Shown here piece after piece: positions 16,949 to 24,664 of a stretch of 35,797 nucleotides of DNA. The first letter of the stretch is position 1. Each line of letters begins with the position of its first letter. The position numbers were made by a program, and so were the translations under genes. The notes under the pieces are model-generated. The model saw only the letters and a list, made by a program, of their open reading frames with translations. It searched no databases and was not told the origin of the DNA. Source of the stretch: DATFMP01 sp035266845 (GTDB lineage Bacteria > SAR324 > JACQKK01); the NCBI GenBank assembly GCA_035266845.1, contig DATFMP010000010.1, positions 1-35,797 of the forward strand, read 5' to 3'.

Positions 16949-18115
16949 CTATCCCGCCTTGGACATACGGCCCCGTTCCAGGGTCGCATCCAGCCGGGCC
17001 CCGGCTGCGCGCGTGCCGCTCAGCCGCTGCACGCGCGCCAGGCGCACGCGCGCCGTATCGGCTACGTCGCAGTGGGCCTCGCGCACCGGCTGTTTGACAT
17101 CGAGCTGCGAGCGGCCGTTCACTTCCGCCAGCAGCGCGCCCACGGCCCCCGTCACCTCGGCCTGGGCGTCGTTCTCCAGCACGGCACGCAGGCGGGAGAT
17201 GCGCCCGCCCACATAGGTGCGGCTGCTGCCGAAGCCCATCAGATCCACGGGGCCCCGCACGTCGCTGAGGAAGGCGCGGCTGCCACCGTTGAGAGTCAGG
17301 TGCGCGCGGGTGATGCGGCCGGTGCGCATCACGCCGCCCAGCAGCTTGGCCACGACCTCGCTTTCCACGTTGCCCACCGTGATGGCGCCCGTCACGTCAC
17401 GCAGGAACAGCGGCGTGCCACGCGGCACGGTGACCTGCAGCGTGAGCGGCAGGTGCGCCCCGTACAGGCCGAAGCCGCGTCCGGAGAACAGGTTGCCGAA
17501 GGGCCCGCGGCCCAGCAGGTTTTCCATGAACGTGCGCAGGCGGCGCTGCTTCTCCTCGCCCGAGGCGCGCTCGAACTCCACGCCGAAGTCCGTGGGGCGG
17601 GGCATCATGGAGCGCACCAGCTCCCGCTCACCGCTCAGCTTGATCTGGATGACGTGGCGCGCCAGACGCTCGCGGTCCGTCGTGCCGTACTTGCGCAGGG
17701 TGGTGTCCCACAGCGTCTCGGGCGTGGTGGCCACGATGTGGATGTCCCCGATCAACCCCTGCAACTGGAAGCGCCCGGAGCGCGGCACCGTGATGGACAT
17801 GATGCGCGTCAGCACGGGTAGCGGTGCCCGGCTGGTCGTCGTGGCGCCGGCTGCGGTGGCGTCCGATGCCGGGGCGGGGCGGCCGCCGGCTGTGGCTCGC
17901 GGGGGCGGCGCGGCGCGCATGGAGCGGGCATCGTAGACGCGGCGCTGGTCCGGCTCGGACAGCACGTCGTACGCCTCGCGGATGCGGGCGAAGAAGCGGG
18001 CGTTTCCACCGGCAACGTCCGGGTGGTAGCGCTTGGCGAGCTGGCGGTACGAGGCTTTGATCTCGTCCGTGCTGGCCGAGGGCAGCACACCCAGCACCGC
18101 GTAGTGATTGCTCAT
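16949..18115 (-). CDS. J-domain protein fused to a beta-repeat (DUF4097-like) domain
   Basis: A 388-residue protein with two parts. Residues 3-65 are a J-domain (HYAVLGVLPSASTDEIKASY, HPD at 31-33, FFARIREAYDVLSEPDQRRV), which would stimulate a DnaK-type Hsp70. After a Pro/Ala/Thr linker, residues about 105-388 form beta-strand repeats with turns such as DVTGAITVGNVESEVVAKLL, GGVMRTGRITRAHLTLNGGS and DVRGPVDLMGFGS, like the beta-solenoid of DUF4097/DUF2807 proteins. There is no Gly/Phe region, zinc finger or signal peptide, so it is not DnaJ or CbpA and is probably cytoplasmic. The start at 18115 overlaps the aroC stop by ATGA. bamD follows after 97 bases. Function is not known. Confidence 0.8.
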   Translation of the reverse strand: MSNHYAVLGVLPSASTDEIKASYRQLAKRYHPDVAGGNARFFARIREAYDVLSEPDQRRVYDARSMRAAPPPRATAGGRPAPASDATAAGATTTSRAPLPVLTRIMSITVPRSGRFQLQGLIGDIHIVATTPETLWDTTLRKYGTTDRERLARHVIQIKLSGERELVRSMMPRPTDFGVEFERASGEEKQRRLRTFMENLLGRGPFGNLFSGRGFGLYGAHLPLTLQVTVPRGTPLFLRDVTGAITVGNVESEVVAKLLGGVMRTGRITRAHLTLNGGSRAFLSDVRGPVDLMGFGSSRTYVGGRISRLRAVLENDAQAEVTGAVGALLAEVNGRSQLDVKQPVREAHCDVADTARVRLARVQRLSGTRAAGARLDATLERGRMSKAG

Positions 18116-19230
18116 AGCGAGGTTCCGTCGAGGAGCCGAGGCAGTTTGTCGAAGTCCTTCCGCAACACGGCGCGCAGCAGGTGGTCGATCAGCACCAGGT
18201 TCACCATCGCCTCCACCATCGGCACCGCCCTGGGCAGCACGCAAGGGTCGTGCCTTCCTTTGCCCCGCAGCGTGACGGACTCGCCCGTCCGGCTCACGGT
18301 CTGCTGGGGCTGGGCGATCGTCGCCGTGGGCTTGAACGCCACACGGAGCAGGATGTCCTCGCCATTGCTGATGCCGCCCTGGATGCCGCCGGACCGGTTG
18401 GTGGTCGTGTGCACCCGTCCGTCGCGCACCTCGAAGGCATCGTTGTGCTGCGAGCCGGTCAGCAGCACCGAGCCGAAGCCTAGCCCAAACTCCACGCCGC
18501 GGGTGGCCGGCAGGGACATCAGCGCCTTGGCCAGATCCGCCGTCAGCTTGTCGAACACCGGCTCGCCCAGGCCCGGTGGGACGCCCCGCACCACCGCCTG
18601 CACGATGCCGCCCACGCTGTCGCCCGCCTTGCGGGCCTCCTCGATGCGCGCCACCATGCGCTCGGACGCACCCGGGTGCGGGCAGCGCACGATGCTGGCC
18701 TCGATGGCCTCCGCGGTGACGTCCGCCGGGTCGATCTCCGCGCGCACCTCGTGCACCTGGCTCACCCAGGCCAGCGTGCGGACGTCGAAGCCGGTGCGCA
18801 GCAGCTTGGCCGCGATGGCCCCGGCGGCTACCCGCCCGATGGTCTCGCGGGCGCTGGCCCGGCCGCCGCCCTGCCAATTGCGCAACCCATACTTGGCCTC
18901 GTACGTGTAGTCCGCGTGGCTGGGCCGGAAGACCTCGCGCATCTCATCGTAGGCCTCCGGCCGCGCATCCTGGTTGGCCACCATAATGGAGATGGCCGTG
19001 CCCAGCGTGCGGCCCTCGAACACGCCGGAGAGGATCTGCGCGCGGTCCGCCTCCTTGCGCTGGGTCGTGATGTGGCTCTGACCGGGCCTGCGCCGGTCCA
19101 GCTCGCGCTGGATGTCCGCCTCGTCCAGCGGAATGCCCGCCGGACAGCCGTCAATCACGACGCCGACACCCCCGCCGTGGGATTCGCCCCACGTGGTAAT
19201 GCGGAACACGGTACCGAAGCTGTCGCCCAT
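18112..19230 (-). CDS. aroC: Chorismate synthase
   Basis: A 372-residue enzyme that converts 5-enolpyruvylshikimate-3-phosphate to chorismate with reduced FMN, the last common step to aromatic amino acids, folate and quinones. Family signatures are all present: WGESHG near the N-terminus, DRRRPGQSHITTQRKEAD, GRTLGTAISIMVANQDARP, RPSHADYTYEAKYG, GGGRASARETIGRVAAGAI, and later NRSGGIQGGISNGEDI. Length is typical. It is the first gene of the coupled leftward run, 154 bases after the TPR gene, and its stop overlaps the J-domain gene. Confidence 0.97.
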   Translation of the reverse strand: MGDSFGTVFRITTWGESHGGGVGVVIDGCPAGIPLDEADIQRELDRRRPGQSHITTQRKEADRAQILSGVFEGRTLGTAISIMVANQDARPEAYDEMREVFRPSHADYTYEAKYGLRNWQGGGRASARETIGRVAAGAIAAKLLRTGFDVRTLAWVSQVHEVRAEIDPADVTAEAIEASIVRCPHPGASERMVARIEEARKAGDSVGGIVQAVVRGVPPGLGEPVFDKLTADLAKALMSLPATRGVEFGLGFGSVLLTGSQHNDAFEVRDGRVHTTTNRSGGIQGGISNGEDILLRVAFKPTATIAQPQQTVSRTGESVTLRGKGRHDPCVLPRAVPMVEAMVNLVLIDHLLRAVLRKDFDKLPRLLDGTSL

Positions 19231-19384
19231 CGCTGCTCATTCACGCGCCGCCGATGGGCGCCTTCAGGATAACAAACGGTGCGGACCGGAAGTGGGTGCA
19301 CTTTGTGGAGAAGTGCTGCAGGCTCTGTGCAGCCTGCGCGGGCCCGCCTGTTCCATCCTAGCAGAAGGGCGCGACGCCAAGCAG

Positions 19385-21298
19385 CTATTTTTGGGCGCCC
19401 GGCTGCGGCGGTGTTTGCGGGGCGGGTCCGCCGGGCGCGGCGGGTTGGGCCGGCGGCGTGTCCAGGTGCTCGTGCACCTCGGCCAAGCGCTTGCGGGCCT
19501 CGGCGGAATCGGGCGCCAGCTCCAGCGCGCGCTCCAGGGCGCCCTTGGCCGCCGTCCATTCGCCCTGCTGCATCCGCACGATGCCCAGGCGCAACCAGGT
19601 GTGCGCATCGGTGGGGGTGGCCTGCAGCACGGCGCGCAGGTCGTTCAGGGCGTTCGGCCACTGGCCCAGGGCCATGTCCGCATCGGCCAGCCCGTTCTGG
19701 CTGCGCAGGTCGTCCGGCTGCAGGGCCAGCACCTTGCGGTAGTTGGCCTGGGCCGCCGCGGGCGAGCCGCTGCCGAGCTGCGATTCCGCCAGCCAGTACA
19801 GCACCTTCGGCTCCTGCGGGTTGCCGTCCGCCAGCCGCTGCAGGCCCGCCACGGCCCGCTCCGGGTGGCCCAGCTCGATCAGGATGCGGTTCAGGTACAG
19901 CCAGGGCCGATAGTCCGCGTCGTCCCGCTCCGCGGCCTTGCGGAACACGCGCTCGGCCTCGTCCCACTGCTTGCGCTGGAAGAAGCGCCGGCCCTTCCGG
20001 ATGACCTCGTCGTACTCGTCCTCGCGGGCCAGCCCGCCGCTGGCGCGCAGTTCCTCCCAGCGATCGAAGGACGGCTCCAGGATGCCGCCCTGGTACGGCA
20101 CGCTGCCCTCGGTGCGGGCCTGGGTGCGCAGAAAGGGGTCGATCGCCAGCGCGCGCTTGAGGTGTACCGTGGCCTCGCCGGTGGAAAGTCCCGCGACCAA
20201 GCCCAGCACCACGTATGACAGGCTCTCCAGCGGGTTGCGCAGACGGGCCACCGAGGCATCGGTCTTGGCCTCGTAGTAGTGCTTGAGGAAGTACAGCAGC
20301 TCCGCCCGCATGGCCTGGCGGTGGGTATCGCGAGGATCGGCCTCCAGGGCCGCGGTAACGTGCTGCAGCGCGTCCTGCAGCATCAGGTCGCGGCCGGCGC
20401 CCTTGGGCAGATAGAGCTGCGCCTGCTCCAGCAGCAGCTCCGCCAGGGCCTCGCGGGCGCGGGGGCCCAACGCCGCATCGGACGCGAGGGGCCGCAGCCG
20501 TGCGATCAGGCCCGGTCGCGCGCCGGGGTCGCCCGGCACGACCGGCTCGCCCAGCAGGGTGTAGAGCCGCTCCACGCCGGTCCAGTCCGCGGGGGGGTGC
20601 GGCTCGTTGAGCCCGGCGCGGGGCAGCATCGCGGCCTGCAGCGCGCCCAGCACCCGCTCCAGGGTGGGGCCGGGCGACTGCTCACTTAGCAGCACGCGCA
20701 GGTGGCTGGCCTTGCCGGCCAGCAGGTCGCCCTGGGCGCTGCGCACCCGCAGGTCGATCTCCACCAAGCCCAGTACCTCCTGCGTGGTGCCCTGCACGAG
20801 CACCTGCACACCCAACTCATCGAGCAGCGCCGCGGTGACGGGCGAGTCCGCATGCAGGTCCAGTTTGCGCTGCCACTGGCCGGCTGTGTCCAGGTCCAGC
20901 ACGGCCACCTGCCCCGAGCGCACCAGCGCCCGGGCGATGCGCTCGGCGAGGAAGCGCCCCAGCCACCCCGTGTGTCCCGGATGGCGCAGGTCCTCGAAGG
21001 GCAGCACGGCCACCGCATACGGCGCCTTGGGCGCGTGCACGACCTTGCGTGCCGCATCGGAATTTGCGGCCTGGGCAGCGCGGGCGGAACTCGTTACGAC
21101 GAGGGCAGCGGCGAGCACGACCAGCATGAGGCCTGCCGCCGCGGCGACCGGGAGGCGCCGCCGATGGCAGTGAGAAGGGCTGAGGCTATGCGTGCGGGGG
21201 CGTCGTCGGGATGTAGGCGTGCGTGGCCCCGCGGCTGTGGGGGCCGGCCACCGCCTGCGGGGTGCGGACGATCCGTGCGGCACAGTTGGGAGCACCAT
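19385..21298 (-). CDS. TPR-repeat protein with an N-terminal membrane anchor and a TolB-N/FlgO-like domain
   Basis: About 637 residues if started at 21298. After a basic, Pro-rich N-terminus comes a hydrophobic segment (AAAAGLMLVVLAAALVVTSS), a signal or anchor. Next is a domain starting VAVLPFEDLRHPGHTGWLGR and continuing AERIARALVRSGQVAVLD, resembling the alpha/beta fold of FlgO, CsgG or TolB N-terminal domains. The C-terminal half is tetratricopeptide repeats (KQWDEAERVFRKAAERDDAD, ELGHPERAVAGLQRLADGN, GQWPNALNDLRAVLQATPTD, GALERALELAPDSAEARKRL) ending in a Pro-rich tail. It is probably periplasmic, or anchored facing the periplasm, with a scaffolding role. The start is uncertain: ATGs at 21349 and 21298 and a GTG at 21295 are possible and none has a good ribosome site. 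Confidence 0.75.
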   Translation of the reverse strand: MVLPTVPHGSSAPRRRWPAPTAAGPRTPTSRRRPRTHSLSPSHCHRRRLPVAAAAGLMLVVLAAALVVTSSARAAQAANSDAARKVVHAPKAPYAVAVLPFEDLRHPGHTGWLGRFLAERIARALVRSGQVAVLDLDTAGQWQRKLDLHADSPVTAALLDELGVQVLVQGTTQEVLGLVEIDLRVRSAQGDLLAGKASHLRVLLSEQSPGPTLERVLGALQAAMLPRAGLNEPHPPADWTGVERLYTLLGEPVVPGDPGARPGLIARLRPLASDAALGPRAREALAELLLEQAQLYLPKGAGRDLMLQDALQHVTAALEADPRDTHRQAMRAELLYFLKHYYEAKTDASVARLRNPLESLSYVVLGLVAGLSTGEATVHLKRALAIDPFLRTQARTEGSVPYQGGILEPSFDRWEELRASGGLAREDEYDEVIRKGRRFFQRKQWDEAERVFRKAAERDDADYRPWLYLNRILIELGHPERAVAGLQRLADGNPQEPKVLYWLAESQLGSGSPAAAQANYRKVLALQPDDLRSQNGLADADMALGQWPNALNDLRAVLQATPTDAHTWLRLGIVRMQQGEWTAAKGALERALELAPDSAEARKRLAEVHEHLDTPPAQPAAPGGPAPQTPPQPGAQK

Positions 21299-21494
21299 AC
21301 GCGCGTTGGATGCGAAGGATGGCGCACCGGTTCGTGCGCCCAGGCTCATGCGGCGCACCCGGGCACAATCCGACGCGCCACCACTCGGAGCGGCGGATGC
21401 CGGTACCAACCCGCCCGCGCCCACACAGCGTGGGCCGGGCCAACGGCGCACAGGCGTCGGTGGTTCCGCGCCGCAAGCGCGCGGAGGGTGCGCG

Positions 21495-21764
21495 TCAGTA
21501 TTCGGAGGGGGAGTGGCTGTTCCCCATCGTCCCAAAGCCGTAGCCGGGGGTCTGGGGTGCCTCGTTGGACGGAGCGGAATCGAGGCTGCCCGCTTGCGCG
21601 TCCCCGTTCTCCACACCTTCGATTTTCTGCAACAGCTCGCGCAACTTGGATTCGAGCAGTTGCCGTTCCTCCTTGAGCACACGGACTTCCGTCCGCAGAC
21701 CCTCGATGGTGTCGACGGCGGAGGTAACGCGGCTTTCCAGGGCGGAGATCAACTCGTTGGACAT
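21495..21764 (-). CDS. zapB: Cell division protein ZapB-like coiled coil
   Basis: An 89-residue protein. Residues 2-50 (SNELISALESRVTSAVDTIE and following GLRTEVRVLKEERQLLE) are a continuous coiled coil closely resembling E. coli ZapB, where LESKVQQAIDTI is followed by EIEELKE. ZapB is an abundant Z-ring-associated protein that works with ZapA and MatP. The C-terminal 35 residues are a disordered Ser/Gly/Pro tail not typical of E. coli ZapB. The ATG at 21764 has AAGGA 7 bases upstream. A good candidate promoter lies at 21852-21880. zapA is not in the window. ZapB-type proteins are mainly gammaproteobacterial, which bears on the organism. Confidence 0.75.
   Translation of the reverse strand: MSNELISALESRVTSAVDTIEGLRTEVRVLKEERQLLESKLRELLQKIEGVENGDAQAGSLDSAPSNEAPQTPGYGFGTMGNSHSPSEY
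21546..21557 (+). repeat. Third copy of the GGGGGTCTGGGG motif
   Basis: Together with the preceding GCC (21543-21545) this matches 15 consecutive bases at 9362-9376. It lies antisense within the tail-coding part of zapB, so the disordered zapB tail may be partly repeat-derived. Confidence 0.45.
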
Positions 21765-21851
21765 GGCAAAATCCTTTTCACCAATGATCCTGACCGTTAT
21801 GGTGGGCGCAACATGGGCCTCAGACCGCATCCTGCGTTGAGACTCACCGAA

Positions 21852-21880
21852 TCTATACCCGAATCCTGGCGGGCGGGCAA
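21852..21880 (-). promoter_or_regulatory. Candidate sigma-70 promoter for zapB
   Basis: Read leftward, TTGCCC (21880-21875) and TATAGA (21857-21852) are separated by exactly 17 bases, each 4/6 to consensus. Transcription would start near 21845, about 80 bases before the zapB ATG. Confidence 0.5.
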
Positions 21881-22040
21881 TACGAGTATCGTCATTTTTC
21901 CAATTTCCTTGGGCCCCTGCGCACGGCCCGGGCCGGACGCCTGCGCGCCGCGCGGCTCCGGGCTCGGCGGCGCCGTCTGCCCACGCCCAACTGCCTGATC
22001 ACACGAACGATTCCGCTGCACCCATTGCGAGCCCTATCCC

Positions 22041-22796
22041 ATGCCCCCCAGTGACCGCGCGGCGACGCGCATCATCGCCCACCGGGGCGCCTCCAGCCAA
22101 GCGCCGGAGAACACGCTGGCCGCCTTCCGTGCGGCGGTGGCGTTGGGCGCGGACGGCGTGGAGTTTGACGTGCAGGGCACGCGCGATGGTGTGCCCGTGG
22201 TGATTCACGACCCCACGCTGGAGCGCACCACCAACGGTCACGGCGCCGTGGCCGGGGCCAGTGCCGCGGAATTGGGGGCGCTGGAGGCCGGCGGCTGGTT
22301 CGTCCCGCCCCACCCGGGCGAGCGCGTTCCCGCCCTGGAGGCCGTGCTGGCCCTGCTGGCGCCCACCGCGCTGGAGCTGCACATCGAGCTCAAGACGGCG
22401 CGCATCGCCTATCCAGGCCTGGTGCCGGCGGTGGTGCAGCAGGTGCGGGCGGCGGGCATGGGCGGTCGCGTGGTGCTTTCGTCCTACAACCACCATTCGC
22501 TGCTGGAGGCACGCCGGCTGGCGCCGGAGATCGCCTGCGCGGCGCTGACCTACGAGGTGCTGATCGAGCCCTGGCGCTATGCCACCCAGCACGGGCTGCA
22601 GGGGCTGCACCCCCAGCACACCACGGTGGACGCGGAGCTGGTGCGCGCCGCCCACGCAGCAGGGCTGGCCGTGCGTGCCTACACCGTGGATGACCCGGAG
22701 GAAGCGGGGCGGCTGATGGCCCTGGGCGTGGACGGCATCATCACCAACCAGCCGGCGCGCCTGCTGCAATTGCGCGGCGGGATGGGCGGCACTTGA
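22041..22796 (+). CDS. ugpQ: Glycerophosphodiester phosphodiesterase
   Basis: A 251-residue GDPD-family enzyme that hydrolyses glycerophosphodiesters from phospholipid turnover to glycerol-3-phosphate and an alcohol. The TIM-barrel active-site motifs are clear: IIAHRGASSQAPENTLAAF near the N-terminus, GVEFDVQGTRDGVPVVIHDP with metal-binding Glu/Asp and the second catalytic His, ELHIELK in the middle, and YTVDDPEEAGRLMALGVDGI near the end. There is no signal peptide, so it is cytoplasmic like UgpQ. Length is normal. The ribosome site before the ATG at 22041 is not obvious. It is divergent from zapB. Confidence 0.92.
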   Translation: MPPSDRAATRIIAHRGASSQAPENTLAAFRAAVALGADGVEFDVQGTRDGVPVVIHDPTLERTTNGHGAVAGASAAELGALEAGGWFVPPHPGERVPALEAVLALLAPTALELHIELKTARIAYPGLVPAVVQQVRAAGMGGRVVLSSYNHHSLLEARRLAPEIACAALTYEVLIEPWRYATQHGLQGLHPQHTTVDAELVRAAHAAGLAVRAYTVDDPEEAGRLMALGVDGIITNQPARLLQLRGGMGGT

Positions 22797-22854
22797 TGGC
22801 AACGGGCCGGGTGGGTGCGCGCGCCGCGGCGGGGCTGGCGCGCCTTGGGGGCGT

Positions 22855-22883
22855 TTGTGGCACCCGCTGCGGGCGGGTACCAT
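22855..22883 (+). promoter_or_regulatory. Candidate promoter for the gene at 22966
   Basis: TTGTGG (22855-22860) and TACCAT (22878-22883) are 17 bases apart, in the 169-base gap after the phosphodiesterase gene. The match is modest (3/6 and 4/6). Confidence 0.35.
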
Positions 22884-22965
22884 ACGGGGTTCCCCGTGCA
22901 GGGGGAGGGTCGGGCGCACGACGGGGGTGCGTGCCGGCCGCGCAGCGAACCCGGCAGGAGTTGCC

Positions 22966-23673
22966 GTGCGCCTGAACAAGCGCCTGCTCATCAACGGCCG
23001 CCAGATCGCGCTGGCTTCGGATTATGTGCGCCTGCATCTGGACGAGGTGGGCACCGGCATCTTCGAGGTGCTCGAGCAGCCCCAGCGGCTCAGCCGGGCG
23101 CTCGTGGAGTTCTACGCGGCCGTGGGCGATACGGACGAGTACCTGGTGCTCACCGGGGCGGTGAAGGACACGCGACCCCTGGCCCCCGGCAGGCTGCGCA
23201 TCGACGTCAGCGAGCTGAGCATGCTGCTGGACTCCACCGTGGTCATCAACCTGATGCACTGCACGCCGCGACAGGTCGTCGGGAAGATCGAACAGGCCAC
23301 CGGTCTGCGCTTCCTGCTGCCGGCGGGCGCCTCGTACCTGGACGAAACCCGTCTCTCGTTCAAGTCCTACGGAAGCTGCCGCGATGCGCTGGCGCTGGCG
23401 GCCAAGCGGTGGGAGGTGGAGGACGCCGTGTGGTTCCAGCTCCCGGACGGGCGCATGTACTGGGGCCACTGGGCGCTGGGGCCCTACACCAAGGCCCCGC
23501 TGCCCATCAGCTCCGACCTCATCTCCCAGCGCGACAACGAGAAGCGCACGCTGGTGATGCCGTACATCCCCGCCCTGCGCCCGGGGATGGTGGTGCAGTC
23601 GGACTTCCGTTTCCGCATCGATGGCATCGTGTTCAGCGGGGACACGGCCCGCGTGAAGTGGACGGCGGTCTAG
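22966..23673 (+). CDS. Hypothetical protein, not recognised
   Basis: A 235-residue protein starting at the GTG at 22966, with a good GGCAGGAG 5 bases upstream and the sequence MRLNKRLLINGRQIAL. It has no signal peptide or membrane segment. It is a mix of beta strands and helices: short strand pairs at 1-60, a segment TGAVKDTRPLAPGRLRIDV, then HCTPRQVVGKIEQATGLRFL (a helix reminiscent of secretin/LysM-like or tail-hub domains), a helix CRDALALAAKRWEVED, and a C-terminal strand region ending FRIDGIVFSGDTARVKWTAV. The succession of small beta domains is like phage baseplate-hub or late-control-D proteins, but no other phage gene is near. That resemblance is weak inference only. GC content matches the neighbours. 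Confidence 0.7.
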   Translation: MRLNKRLLINGRQIALASDYVRLHLDEVGTGIFEVLEQPQRLSRALVEFYAAVGDTDEYLVLTGAVKDTRPLAPGRLRIDVSELSMLLDSTVVINLMHCTPRQVVGKIEQATGLRFLLPAGASYLDETRLSFKSYGSCRDALALAAKRWEVEDAVWFQLPDGRMYWGHWALGPYTKAPLPISSDLISQRDNEKRTLVMPYIPALRPGMVVQSDFRFRIDGIVFSGDTARVKWTAV

Positions 23674-23712
23674 CGCTCACGGCAATTCGGCACCGCGCAG
23701 CCGACCCGTTTC

Positions 23713-23798
23713 CTGTCCTCGGAGGCCCGTTTCTCCGGCCGAGGAATCTGATTGTGGCCCCCACACAACGAGATTCCTCGCTGCGCTCGGAAGGACAG
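23713..23798. repeat. Nested inverted-repeat (MITE-like) element
   Basis: Three nested inverted repeats share a centre: CTGTCC (23713-23718) with GGACAG (23793-23798), a perfect 10-bp pair CGAGGAATCT (23740-23749) with AGATTCCTCG (23771-23780), and TTGTG (23752-23756) with CACAA (23764-23768). The right arm contains CTCGCTGCGCTCGGAA, a string seen in dispersed repeats of many bacterial genomes. It fills most of the 235-base gap before the NUDIX gene and carries no gene. Confidence 0.6.
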
Positions 23799-23908
23799 CG
23801 GGTTGAACCTGGGCCACGTCGCAGCCGTGCTTGGACTGCCCCCTGGGTGGAGACCAAGGAATCGCTTCCCCATCATTGCTGCCAACCTTCGCCCGAGGCA
23901 GACCGCAA

Positions 23909-24490
23909 ATGGCCGCTTCGCCGCCGGAAATGGTGGACTGGATCGACGAGGACGGAAACACGCTGGCCTCGCTGCCGCGCAGCGAGATCCGCCGCCGCAA
24001 CCTGCTGCACCGGGTCACCGCTACGTTCGTGTTCCATCCGGACGGACGGCTGTTCGTGCACCAACGCAGCCCGGCCAAGGACGTCTACCCGGCCCTGTTC
24101 GACCTGTGCGTGGGGGGCACGGTGGTGAGCGGAGAAGACTATGCGGCCAACGCCTGTCGCGAGGTGCGCGAGGAGCTGGGCGTGGCCGGCGTGCCGATTT
24201 ACGAGCTGTTCGGGCACCGCTTCAGCGACGCGCACACCAGCAACCGCATCCGTGTATTCGCCTGCGTCTACGATGGACCCCTGCGCTTCCAGCCGGAGGA
24301 GGTGGTGGACGGCCGTTGGTGCACGGAGGCCGAGGTGGAGCGCACCATCGAAGAAGGCCGCATGTGCCCGGACAGCACCCAGGGATGGCGCCTCTACCTG
24401 GAAGCGCACGGCCGCGGGCGCAACTTCGCCCGCGAGCTGGCGCCCACCCTGCCGGCAATCGACTGTGGCCGCTGGCTGGCGCCGGGCTGA
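23909..24490 (+). CDS. NUDIX hydrolase (YfcD-like)
   Basis: A 193-residue NUDIX-fold hydrolase. The Nudix box is complete: starting in GGTVVSGEDYAANACREVRE and finishing ELGV, it fits GX5EX7REUXEEXGU with every catalytic Glu present. N-terminal features (VDWIDEDGNTLASLPRSEIR, LLHRVTATFVFHPDGRLFVH and QRSPAKDVYPALFD) match the YfcD / isopentenyl-diphosphate-isomerase-like subgroup, whose substrate is not established. The ATG at 23909 has GAGG about 10 bases upstream; an in-frame ATG at 23930 (MVDWID) is the alternative. It follows a repeat element and precedes amtB by 174 bases. Confidence 0.9.
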   Translation: MAASPPEMVDWIDEDGNTLASLPRSEIRRRNLLHRVTATFVFHPDGRLFVHQRSPAKDVYPALFDLCVGGTVVSGEDYAANACREVREELGVAGVPIYELFGHRFSDAHTSNRIRVFACVYDGPLRFQPEEVVDGRWCTEAEVERTIEEGRMCPDSTQGWRLYLEAHGRGRNFARELAPTLPAIDCGRWLAPG

Positions 24491-24664
24491 GCCGGCCACC
24501 CCGCCATGAACCCGGCGCGGCTGGAGCGTGCCAAGCCCCTGGACGGCATACCCCGATTGCTCTACAAATAGGGGCTTAGCTCGCGGTTCAGGGACTCATC
24601 GCAAGGCGAGCGGCCCGGCCCCGGGACGGCCGTGCAGTCGTTCGCGAAGTGAACTGGGGAGGCG

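Noticed and set aside
21765..22040. 6S RNA near the zap gene
   Set aside because: 6S RNA often lies by zapA in gammaproteobacteria, but this is a zapB-like gene and no long bulged hairpin typical of 6S RNA was recognised.
24491..24664. Sigma-54 (NtrC-type) promoter before amtB
   Set aside because: GG and GC dinucleotides were examined, but the spacings found were 9, 12 or 16 instead of 10, and the surrounding consensus is missing.
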